From: Hyperoplus lanceolatus
Taxonomy: Eukaryota; Chordata; Actinopteri; Uranoscopiformes; Ammodytidae
Reading direction: 5' to 3'
Assembly (NCBI GenBank): GCA_026929865.2
Contig: CM049400.1
Coordinates: 11,952,001-12,016,000, forward strand
DNA: 64,000 nt
In this document: positions 28,276 to 38,600 of the stretch, one piece after another
How positions within the stretch are numbered: position 1 is the stretch's first letter
Layout of the letters: each line of letters opens with the position of its first letter
Made by a program: the position numbers and the translations under genes
The notes under the pieces: generated by a model
Database searches by the model: none
What the model was told of the DNA's origin: nothing
The model's input: only the letters and a program-made list of their open reading frames with translations

Positions 28276-29787
28276 ATGATGTCGATAGCCGGTCATTCCA
28301 GGGCTCTTTCCCCTTGCTTGAATGCAACAAAACACGCCGTTAAAAGCCTGGTGTTCCCTGGATCGCAGGAGCTGCTGACTGCCGCTGGTAAGGTCGAGGG
28401 CGGACGTAGCGTTTACCGGAGCTGGTAGTGCTATTGAGCTGCGTCATAATGATAAAAGTTATCATACTGATTTACTAATGGACAAATTATTGGACAAAGT
28501 ATATATGTTGTTTATTTTGTCAACAAAGGTACGCTACTGTTATAAACTCGCTATGGCTAGCAGGAACTAGCCGAGTTGTTATTGTTAGATAAACCTGACC
28601 TGAGAAAGGTATTTGTGGTTGGCCAAATATAGACTAGTTTTGTAACTGAAATACCTTAACACTAATTGTCCAGCACTTTTATGATCATTTCATCTATATT
28701 AATGTCTAACCTTGTGTAGGAAACAACTATTAGAGAGTGCGCGTTTTTAACCAGGGTTAATGGTTTGAACTTTGAGGTGGCATAATACAGCTGATACCTA
28801 CTGAGGTCAAAGAGTTTTGTGTGTAGGTCTATGACATAATAAAGAGGTATTTTGGTTAGCCAGTTCAGGGTTTTTTTCACCAGCCGTTTAAAATGTATTT
28901 AATTGTTTTCCACGATTTCATCTTAGATTATGTTCGGGGTTTTTGGATTATTGGTTGGACAAAACATAACATAAAGGATGTCAACTTTTTACACTGGACC
29001 TAAACTAAAAATGATAAGTCTGTTGACTGTTGATCGAGAAAGTAACTGAAAGTTAGAAATACTGAATGCTTAGCAAAGAGAATTTGGTGCTGGTTTTAAA
29101 GTACTGTGTAGTTACAATCCATCTTCCCATCTGCTGCTCTTGTCATTTTTTAACCTGCTTTGTATGTAATTTCCAGCTCCTGGAGGAATCCGCCTTGCCC
29201 ACACGGATATTAAGATTCCTGACTTCACAGACTACCGTCGCCCCGATGTTCTCGACCCCAACAAGTCCTCCCAGGACAGCAGTGAGGGAAGGAGGGTGTT
29301 CTCTTACCTCGTCACTGGAACGTCCACTGTGATTGGTGTCTATGCCGCCAAGACAGTGGTCAGCCAGTTTGTCTCGTCCATGAGTGCGTCTGCCGATGTC
29401 CTGGCCTTATCCAAGATTGAGATCAAGCTCGGTGACATCCCCGAAGGCAAAAACTTGACCTTCAAGTGGAGGGGAAAGCCCCTGTTTGTCCGTCACCGCA
29501 CAGAGAAGGAAATCGCTGCAGAGGAGGCTGTGAATATGGCGGAGCTGCGTGACCCCCAACACGACAAGGAAAGAGTGATAAACCCCAAGTGGGTGATCGT
29601 CCTTGGTGTGTGCACCCATCTGGGTTGTGTGCCCATTGCCAACGCTGGAGACTACGGCGGCTACTACTGTCCATGCCATGGCTCCCACTATGATGCTTCA
29701 GGAAGAATAAGAAAGGGTCCCGCTCCTCTTAACCTGGAGGTTCCCTTCTATGAATTCCCTGAGGAGGATTTGGTCGTGGTGGGATAA
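28276..29787 (+). CDS. uqcrfs1: Cytochrome b-c1 complex Rieske iron-sulfur subunit
   Basis: Two exons, 28276-28387 and 29177-29787, join in frame (donor CTG|GTAAGG, acceptor TTTCCAG|CTCC) into 240 residues. The protein is the Rieske 2Fe-2S subunit of mitochondrial complex III, passing electrons from ubiquinol to cytochrome c1. Residues 1 to about 45 are a basic/hydrophobic targeting presequence. The mature protein begins near HTDIKIPDF; a membrane anchor spans about 80-100 and a flexible hinge with [11 protein letters not shown] about 106-115. The Rieske fold has both cluster boxes: CTHLGC (Cys183, His185, Cys188) and CPCHG (Cys202, Cys204, His205). Ligands are Cys183, His185, Cys202 and His205; Cys188-Cys204 should form the disulfide. 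Polyadenylation signals lie at 29859-29864 and 29963-29968. Oddity: the presequence is about 33 residues shorter than the mammalian 78, hence 240 against 274 residues overall. All catalytic residues are intact. Confidence 0.96.
28388..29176 (+). other. uqcrfs1 intron 1
   Basis: A 789-bp intron. I searched it for a coding exon carrying the missing KRPFLxRESLSGQ-type presequence segment and found none. Otherwise it is AT-rich with nothing recognisable. Confidence 0.8.
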
Positions 29788-29858
29788 ATACTGGAGCTCT
29801 GTCCCAGCTCCTCTCTATAATATGTAATTTAAGGTGGCGAAGAATGTGTTTATTAACG

Positions 29859-29968
29859 AATAAATAGATATTTCCAACTCTATGACAGCTATTGTATTTT
29901 TTCACAGGTGTGCTGCATGATTACGCTTGATGTTTGATTCACTGCAATACCCAAGTGGGATTAATAAA
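29859..29968 (+). terminator. uqcrfs1 polyadenylation signals
   Basis: AATAAA occurs at 29859-29864 and again at 29963-29968, 72 and 176 bases past the stop codon. Either could direct 3' end formation. Confidence 0.6.
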
Positions 29969-30248
29969 CTACTTTATCGCAATAGTTCTCTCATTCCACA
30001 TTCTTCTTACATTGATTATTTTGTAAATAACATGTAACAAAAAACTTTAAAGTTACAGAGTGCAAAAGGAAGCAAAATGCAATGAAAGTCAGACAAAATG
30101 TGAGGGCAGGAAATGCTAAACAGTAGAACATCATGAAAGGAAGAACAAAAAATGCAGAACAAATCCACAACCACAACAGGTGAATGAAACTATCTTTTTT
30201 GGAAAGACATCATTATTGTTTTATAGCCAACTCAATCACAGGTTTAGT

Positions 30249-30949
30249 CAGAGCCGGCCCGAGGCATAAGCGAACTTAGCGGCCGCTTAGGGCCCCCGAC
30301 TGCCTGGGGGGCCCCCTAAAAAAAAATATATATATTTTTTTTTTAGTTTTTGTGTTTGATATTAACATCATACTATGCAAATGTGAGTTATCATACAAAA
30401 AAAAGGAATAAAATGTTTTGGTCTAGATAATTAATTGCCTAAAAATGTAATTAGTTCATCTCGGAGGAAATCCGAAATTATCTGATCATGTCACGTTCAC
30501 ATCCATGCACAGTGTATATTGAGTTTATTTAAAATATAGTCTGTATATAGTCTATAGCCTATGTCAGCCTTGTCTGTGGAAAAAAAGATACAGTAGCTGG
30601 ATAACAGAGTTCTTCTGCTTCGTTCCTCACACTGCATTTAAATGCATTCACTATATTACAGAGAAATATGTCCTGTAAAAAAAAAAGAGCTCCAAGCCCA
30701 ACCCATAATATTTTATTTTATATTAATATTTTTATGGAAAATCCATGTGTCCTTCTTCAATAGCTTAGAGGGTCTGAATCTCGGCTGTCTAATATTTTCG
30801 CACAGCCGCACAGTGGAGGCACTAGCGGAAAACACTGAGTGTGTGAATGATATTTAACAAAGATCTATAGTTTCAGCAGCGCTAACATTGGAGAGGGGCC
30901 CCCTAATCATATTTCGCTTAGGGCCCCCTGAAGGCTTGGGCCGGCTCTG
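30249..30949. mobile_element. Non-autonomous hAT-like DNA transposon, 701 bp
   Basis: The perfect 12-bp terminal inverted repeat CAGAGCCGGCCC is mirrored as GGGCCGGCTCTG, and an exact 8-bp target duplication GGTTTAGT lies at 30241-30248 and 30950-30957. The inverted similarity continues further inward through 'gcttagggcccc'-type sequence at both ends. An 8-bp duplication with CAG-starting ends is characteristic of the hAT superfamily. The AT-rich interior has no transposase frame. Intact ends and an exact duplication suggest a fairly recent insertion, between uqcrfs1 and c19orf12. Confidence 0.88.
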
Positions 30950-31004
30950 GGTTTAGTCCTGAGGAATAAAGTGTTCAATGCAAACTGGTATAGATATTTT
31001 TTGT

Positions 31005-31010
31005 TTTATT
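31005..31010 (-). terminator. Probable c19orf12 polyadenylation signal
   Basis: TTTATT reads AATAAA on the minus strand, about 490 bases past the c19orf12 stop. This would end the transcript just short of the 30249-30949 transposon. Confidence 0.4.
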
Positions 31011-31502
31011 GATTTAATCATTTAAAGCAATACAATGACTCGGTGATTGAAGTGCAATATACCTCATGGATGGTGGAGATGTACTAGTCTTGATACACCA
31101 AATCCAAATACTTCAAACTGTACAGTCGGCGTTCTTTCGCTGAATCATCCATTTTATGTCAATATAAACATATTTAACTGTAGCTGAACCGCTCAGCCAG
31201 TCTTCAATTCACAGTAACTTGTAAGCCAGCCATGATTTAATTTAATGCATAAATACATTATTCCACTACTAAGTGCACTTCCCATAATAAATAATTCCTG
31301 TTATACAGGGGTTTTAATTCAGAGGAATGTGCCACCCTCTTATTAACCAGTGCAACCTGTAACCAGGACTGTTGGGGTGTCTGTGCGCACTATATGATTT
31401 CACATTTTAGAAAAGGGTCTCTCCAGTTTCATAGAAAACAGTTCTCTCTTGACTCCATTCTCCTGAGCATGTGGGCCCCAGTGAGTCCAGTCACCACAGA
31501 CA

Positions 31503-32807
31503 CTAATCCACATAGTGCACCTGGGCCTGGAACTCCTTGGTGATGTACCCGAGAAGAGCGCCTGTGAGCTGCTGCTTCAGGGTTGAGTTGCCCATCACTA
31601 GAGCAGTCAGCTGGGCTAAATCTGTCCACTGAACATCTCCGAGGATGGCCATGACATCAGCGTAGAGCTTCTGCTGCTGCTGAGGGCTCAGCTCCATTAT
31701 GATCTGAGGCAATGGTTTGAACTGTCCACTGGTCAGCCAGCAGCCCAGGAGGCCTCCGACCGCTCCGCCTGCATGGGAAGAGGAATTTAAACTTGTGAAA
31801 TTTAGCAGCGGTATTGATCGAACCCACAGACACAATATAGATTATTTTACTCCTGTCAATACTAAACATTGTACATTGTATACGTTGGGCTGAGCATACC
31901 AGAAGTAAGCCAGTGGAAGAAGTACTCAGATCTTTACCTTAAAAAAAGATATTGGTATCAAAATTAGAGCTGCAACGATTAATCGACGAATCGATTATTG
32001 ACAACTATTTTGATAATCGATTAATCGTTTCAAGTAATTTTTTAATAAAAATTTCCAAATTCTCTGATTTCAGCTTCTCAAATGTGAATATTTTCTGGTT
32101 TCTTTAATCCTATTATGACAGTTAAGTGAAATATCTGTGTGTTTTGGACATAACAATACATTTGAGGACGTCAACATGGGCTTTGGAAAATTGTTCAACA
32201 TTTTTCACTATTTTCTGACATTTTACGGACCAAAACACTACTCGATTAATAATCGAGAAAATAATCGACAGATAAATTGATTATCAAAATAATCGTTAGT
32301 TGCAGCCCTAATTAAAATATACTTCAAGTACCAAAGGAAAATGTCTCCTATGGGCCCTTCCATAGGTGTTTATGTGTGTTAAGATGGCAAGATGTCTGTA
32401 CATTCTACACATACACAACTTTTAAGCTCTCACACACGCGACTCTTCAGCATGTACATAAACTACTTATTACCTTGCATACACACCACTTTTTGGAAGAA
32501 AAATGTATGTGCATGTATCAGAAAATGTGTGTGTATAGCATGCCCTCTCTGTATGTGCAAGTAAATGTGGTGTATGTGTGCACCACATTTACTGAATTCT
32601 TGATATATGGCCTCAACGGCACATCATAGTTTCTTTTTGTAACTCACCGACTGCAATACCAAGAGGACCCCCGACTAACCCTCCAGCGAAGGCCAGTCCC
32701 CCGGCTGCTGCTGCTCCCTTCCCCGAGCCTTTCACCGTGGTCTGGATTTGCTGGTTGGCTGATAACTCACAGCACAGCTTCATCACATCATCAACTCGAT
32801 TATACAT
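31503..32807 (-). CDS. c19orf12: C19orf12 homologue (mitochondrial/ER membrane protein)
   Basis: Two coding exons, 32648-32807 and 31503-31768, join in frame (donor G|GTGAGT, acceptor ATGCAG|GC) into 141 residues, the same length as the shorter human isoform. The human protein is a small membrane protein of mitochondria, ER and contact sites; mutation causes the neurodegeneration MPAN (NBIA4). Its molecular activity is not firmly known. The start at 32807 gives MYNRVDDVMKLCCELSANQQ, matching the conserved VDDVMKLCC opening of fish proteins. Residues about 28-65 are a glycine-zipper hydrophobic hairpin rich in GG motifs. The C-terminal part has conserved TSGQFKPLPQIIMELSP and WTDLAQLTALVMGN. 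A probable non-coding first exon lies upstream at about 33203-33320. It converges on uqcrfs1. Intact. Confidence 0.94.
31965..32310. mobile_element. Non-autonomous hAT-like MITE in c19orf12 intron
   Basis: The ends are imperfect inverted repeats: TAGAGCTGCAACGATTAATCG on the left against TAGGGCTGCAACTAACGATTA inward from the right, and ATCGATT-rich inverted repeats continue inside. The 'gctgcaac...aatcgatta' end is common among teleost hAT-derived MITEs. A clear target duplication could not be read, so the exact borders may be a few bases off. A degraded relative seems to lie at 49215-49430. Confidence 0.75.
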
Positions 32808-33202
32808 ACTGTGGATCAGATTTACAATGATATCAGCTAATCTCACAATAAGAATAGAATACGAAATTAGGACAACACTCCCAGATTAAATTAATTGATG
32901 AAATTGTAAATAGCTCAAAAAAATCAACTTTTACACAATTACATCTTAAACTGCCTATAACACTCTTCACTTAAAAAGACAGATAACTTGGCCTGATCCC
33001 ACAGATACTGAATAGTGTGACGCACTCATGTTCTAATGCAAAAGTTATTTAAAGATAAAGTGTGTGTACTGTGAAAACCCTGATTGCATCAGAAAGCATC
33101 ATAAGGCTAACGATACAGTGTAGCATCTTTCTCCAAAACATGATCCCTCCATGTGTGAGACAAAGACAACAATGAGAGTCACAGTGAACGTCATCAACGT
33201 AC

Positions 33203-33320
33203 CTTGATGTGATATTGAAATCCTCATCAATATCTACTGCCGGGTTTATCTTTACTGTCGGTGTTGTTATAATGTCAGCTGTGCCCTGTCAGCTGTTTAC
33301 CCTGACTTCTGAGTTTGGGT
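33203..33320 (-). other. Probable non-coding first exon and promoter of c19orf12
   Basis: On the minus strand a strong donor (TCAAG|GTACGT) ends a potential exon at 33203, about 400 bases upstream of the coding exon, whose acceptor (ATCCACAG|TATG) sits right at the start codon. A YY1-like ATGGCCGC at 33325-33332 lies where a TATA-less start site could be. No transcript evidence is available. Confidence 0.45.
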
Positions 33321-35290
33321 GACTATGGCCGCAATGTATGATGGGAGCAAAAAAAAAAGCTGCGTTCAGGGACATTCGGCAAATCCCTTTTACTAGGGAA
33401 AGAATTCAGATGAACAGTCAGTGTGACCAAGTCAATGAAAACCCTCATCACATATAGATAGACATAGATTTAAAAATAATAATATTACTGAATAAAAACC
33501 TTCCTTTACCGTTTTGAGAGGAATTGAACATAACACTAATAGTTTTGCTAATAAAATCTACTTAATTAAAAAAAGAAAAAGGGATTTTGATGTTTTAGGT
33601 GTTTTTCTTGGGGATTTTGTTCCTGCGATCTTACCTGGTTATACCTTTTGAGTATTTGTGTTCAGGGTTCAATTTAGAATTAATTAATAAGGACCCTCCT
33701 AATCCATTAATACTAGGCCTATCTGAGATTGATAATTAATAATCTGTCTATGGTAAATGGTAAATGGACTTGACTTATATAGCACTTTTCTAGCCGATTC
33801 TCAGCCCCAAAGCGCTTTACATATCTTACCACATTCACCCATTCATACACACACTCATACACCGATGGAAGTAGCTGCCATCTATCTATCTCACATGTGC
33901 GAGGGGAGTCATGAAAACCATTGCATTGTTCTTAATTTGTTTAAAATAAAAAAAATAATATTTTAAATGTGTGTATTGCCTTTCAAATCAATGGCAGGCC
34001 TATTGGTATTCAAATTTTTCTATTTAAACGTGTAATTCTCATATTTCCTACAGCAATTTATAGCAACACAAACAACCAATGGACGTCTGACAAGAAGGGG
34101 GCTGGAACCACTTCTGCATTAAAGTAATTTTCTGGAGAAAAAAAAATCACATCTGTCCTGTCTATGCTCCTCTATGTTTACTGATAACTATGTGAGTTAC
34201 TCTGTGTATCCTGGTGCGTTTACAGTATGGTTATATGAACTGTAAACGTTGTTGCTGTGCAGCTGCAGGCAGATCCACTATGTCACATGGGAAGTAAACC
34301 AACTGCTACCTTTCTTCGGCATACATCTCTGAAAATAATAGTGTTAGTCATTGTGTTACTGTGTGTTGGTCAGTTCAGCAGGGTTTTAAATATTTACATG
34401 ATGGCGATTGTTTACATTTATACAATAATCCACATTACCCAGAGTACACCGGGAGATGGAGAAATAGCTTCGCCAAGCTATTTTCATATGGCAGGAAACT
34501 GGGGATCAATGTACGGTTGTCTTCAAAATAATATGCTGCATGTCAAGAATACTAGTTTAAGAATACTAGCCTATACTCATATGTAGCCTATTAACTAAAC
34601 ATATGGGAATGATTTAACATCAGCCCTTCTGTATGATGAGAAGGCAATAGGCCTACTTTTGAAGCCTTTTAGTCAAAGTGGGATTGCCAATCTGGCAAAA
34701 CTGCCTCCGCCCAAGAAACCTGTGGGCACCAAAATCCCTAGGCTTACTTCATTGTGTTGTGGTGCCTATAGGCTAAATATTAATATATGAAATACGAGTT
34801 TATTGGGTCCTGCTTCTGATCCCGCTTCTGATCTTGAGGTCCTTTCTTTAAAAGGGGTCCTGTGTCAAGATCAAAATTTGAATTAGGCTATTGTTCAAAT
34901 AAATTACCACAAAGCAAAGGGTCAAGGTATTTTGTAAACTAAAGGCCTAATAATCTGTTTTTTGGATTTAAACCAAATACGGAAAAAAACGATCAATTGC
35001 AAACATGGGGCTTTGTAATAGTTCAGTATTGGGAAGTGGGAGGAATGGGGTGATGCTAGGAGCCTGTTTATGTCCCTGCAGTCTCAATCTGATAAATCCG
35101 TCCATGTCATATAGAGTGTATGGTCCATGCTCACACTTTGAATGCAAGTTTTACTTGTAATATGCTTTATATTTACAAACCTAATTAAACAAATCAACTA
35201 CAAGGGAAGTTTACCTCCCTTCATATTTCATTATCCAGAAAAGCGGCGTACCTTATTAGGTATTTTATTTTGACATTGTTGATACGAACT
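33321..35290. other. Intergenic gap between c19orf12 and uri1
   Basis: Divergent intergenic region of about 2 kb. It contains a SINE tail (33751-33880) and otherwise AT-rich sequence with no conserved frame. In humans CCNE1 lies between C19orf12 and URI1; no cyclin-box coding sequence is visible here. A 109-codon frame at 34257-34586 has a hydrophobic stretch but no recognisable family. Confidence 0.7.
33751..33880 (-). mobile_element. 3' part of a teleost tRNA-derived SINE
   Basis: The sequence TGGTAAATGGACTTGACTTA, followed by a 'tatagcacttttctagcc' segment and 'caaagcgctttaca' to 'cacattcacccattcatacac', matches the tail region of a very common fish SINE as I remember it, in reverse orientation. 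The tRNA-like head is missing, so the copy is truncated. Confidence 0.55.
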
Positions 35291-35644
35291 ACCCGGAAGT
35301 ACCGTGGTCATTCCCGTTGTCATGACGCTAGACCGAGGACCGTGTCGCAGGTCGCAGCGAGAGTGACGAGGGATATTCGCTTGTTTTGGGAATACTCAAA
35401 CCGACCGTGGATATTTTTGGAGATCATGCAGAAATCCTGAAATGCGAGTGTGAAATGGTATCACTTCCGCCAGTGAGGATAACCAGCACTGCCCCATTGA
35501 TGAATACGAGCAGAACGGCTCTCAGGAATCGCTGCTGTTGCTGCAATCATAAACACTTCTTTAGGACTCACAACAACCCTTGAGCTTTGTTTTGGGGCTG
35601 ACAAAAAAAAATACACCTATCACTGTTGTGCACGTGGGTTGACA
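35291..35644 (+). promoter_or_regulatory. uri1 promoter and 5' UTR
   Basis: CpG-richer sequence precedes the uri1 start. An ETS/GABP-type site CCGGAAGT lies at 35293-35300, typical of housekeeping TATA-less promoters. A CACGTG E-box-like motif occurs at about 35631. The transcription start is not visible but is likely between about 35310 and 35400. Confidence 0.5.
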
Positions 35645-38600
35645 ATGGCTGACAAAGGTAAAATGAACTTAGAGCATCTCGGCGGAGTTGCGAGGCTCCG
35701 CGCGGAACACCAGAAGGTAATTTTAAGCAGCTGACACGAGACCTCTCTGCTGGCCCCACGTTAACCAAACAACGGTCAACTGCTGGCCACGCGGTGGTCC
35801 AGCACACTGTCTTGTGTACCAGGAGTGCGACCCTATCAACTGCCTTCTGCATGAAATACACACGTTGTATGCTTATGCGCTAATTGTACTAACATATGTG
35901 TCACGTGCATGTCAGGAAGTTGTGAGTGCAATCACTGTGTTGCCAGTGTTTTTTCCAGAAGCTTCCTATCCTCCATTGCAACCACACTCGCATGTTCGAG
36001 TTCTTGAATGTTGCCTGGAGGTGTGTTTTTTTAGTTTCCTTTCTTTGCACTAAGAGGCTCATTCTGCTTATTTTAGTCGCAGACAGGTCCTGTTTGTTGA
36101 CCTCAACATACTCTGGGACAACGTGTTTATGAATTGTCTATCAGCAAACTAACAATGATTTTTTTTAGCTAGGTCTGCCCAGTAGCCTATTATATGTTAA
36201 TGCCCCCCCCCCCCCGTTATTCAGCCAGGAAGTCTCAAATGATACAAAGTTACAAGAATACGAGTCGAAAACTTTCACTTTTGGTTCTGTTTAACATTTA
36301 CGATGAGCAAGTTAAAACTTAACCTACTTCCCCTTTCATCTAGTACAACCACTTTTGTATGTGTGAGGGCTTCATGCAACTCTTGAAACCTTTTGTTGGC
36401 TCAAACCATAGATAGTAAATAATATGGCTCAAACTCTTATGGGGCACCATACCTCAGTGCATAGCTGTTTACATAGATGTCCTACCCATTTTTTAAAGAA
36501 GTGTTGACAGCTGTGTTTGTTTTTGTCCTCTCCAGCTTCCTTGATCCGGTTGGGTATTGTGTCTGTTCCCCTGTGTGTGTGATCATTATTGACCTCATAC
36601 AGAGTATTAACTAATTGTGTCTTTGCATAAGTAGAATTTGCCTTACTTGTCAGATGTGACCACTTATCAGAAAATATTTATGTTTTGTGAATTTGCCTGT
36701 GGCAATCATCAAAGTTACCAATAACAAATCCCCCGACACAACGCTGTGTAAGCTGCATGCCATCGTGATTCATTGAAATCATTTGTCCTAAAAACAGGTG
36801 GTGAAAGACTGTGAAAGTCGGATTCAGCACTGGTAAGCATTAAATCCCATGCACTTTTAAATCAATTGCTAGCATTCTTTTTGATTGCTTTGGTTTTAAT
36901 ATGATGCGTTTTTCCTTGTTAGATATAGAAAACATTTGTTTCTGTGAGAAGAAAAGTCATTCAACAGCTCAATATTCTTCATTGTATTTACTTTGTAAAT
37001 GTTTAAGGTGAGTTTTATTGTGCATAACTCTTTTACATACTGAAAAATATTTTCCCAGACAAGGTTTTAGTGGCTCTGCCCTCGCTTGTCTGAGTGATTC
37101 ACTTCTATGAATAGAACCAATCTGAAAATATGAAATGAAATATTTCACCCAGAGATATTGAGCTTCTGTCATCTTCATATCTCATTCCTCCCAGTGAAGT
37201 CTGTGCTTAGTAGAAACACAGTTGGTATAGCTCCATGTTATAAAATTCTCAATTCCTTTTAGAATATTAACCACAAGTTGTTTGGCTTCCACAGAAAATC
37301 AAGCATGATTCTGTGCAATATTGATGCTTGGCGTTTGGAGTGCCAGATCCGGTCAAAATCAACCAATTAGACACTCCCTGACCAATCAGAGGTCTTTGTT
37401 TCAACTGTGCCATAATAAGCCCATTCATCCCTGATTCCCGAGCTCAGTTGCAGAAGCAAGGAGGAGCGTTTTCAGCACACAGGCCACATTGAAGGCTATG
37501 CACATCCTCCCGGTGATTTTCCACTCATTCTGTCCGACTGTCTAACGAATTGGCCAAAGGCAGTTTTAAATAAAGTATTACTTCACTGCATTAGACCTGT
37601 GCTCAGGCTAAAGTTGTGGCAGAGCGGAGTTGGGAGGAATTCAGCTCAATGTAGAGACCTTTCACTTCAGCACTGTCACAGTAGAAAAATACACATTTGA
37701 TACTTACATTAAAGTTGATTCTGTGTATATATGTTTTATATTGAAGTGTTGCAGTGACCCAAGTGTGCACAGCACCAGGACCCTGACACAAAATCATCTA
37801 AATGGAATCTAGCCACCATAACTTTCATTATATACACCTGTACTTTTCCTACTGTGACATGAAGACATTTCTTTCATGAAATTGGGCTATTATATGGTGG
37901 TGAAAGTGTTGGTTGTTCCACCCACACAGTTGCAACAAAGCTAGCAGGAGCTTGAGGGAGCTGTCAATCTAACAGAGTTCAGAGAAGATCTAGCCAGGAA
38001 GATCAAGTGGAAACACTTGTTTGACTGTGTAGGCCCTTTATTATAGTGTACCTTCATTGCAGTAAAAAGATTTTTATGGATTGAAAGCATTGAGTGCCTT
38101 CCAGCATTCTTGGTATTGATTACAAATGCAGTTAACAACAGTAGTAGAAGTAGGAGTAAAGCAGCAGATTTGATGGTTCGTTTTTTAAAGTAAAATGATG
38201 AGGAAAAAAATCTTTAACCTTCAGTTTAAAGACAAAGCACTTCCTCAGGGTTAAGAAAAATAATATGTTTTAAGCTTAACAGTTATGAGTACCTGTAATC
38301 AACTCTTAAGCAGTCAAAAGGCCCTACTTACACCTGTTGCACCCATCCGGTGATTTCCCCTATAGTCCCCTGTTAGAGCTTCTCCAGACTGTCTGGGCGT
38401 ATGCAGATGTCTCTCTGACACTCCTGGTAATTCTGTTGGACCAATTGTGGTACAAATAACACTTTTATGATTCTTATTGGTACATTACACTCAATTCCCA
38501 CGTTCCTTTTTTTTTTTTTTTTTTTTGATAGTGTAGAGGCAGAGAACGACCGCGGGCAGGAATCGAACCCGGGTCTGCTGCTGGGCCCGGCCCGGGGAGG

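Noticed and set aside
34257-34586. 109-codon frame with a hydrophobic segment
   Set aside because: No known homologue comes to mind, no splice context or promoter, and the composition matches the surrounding AT-rich DNA.
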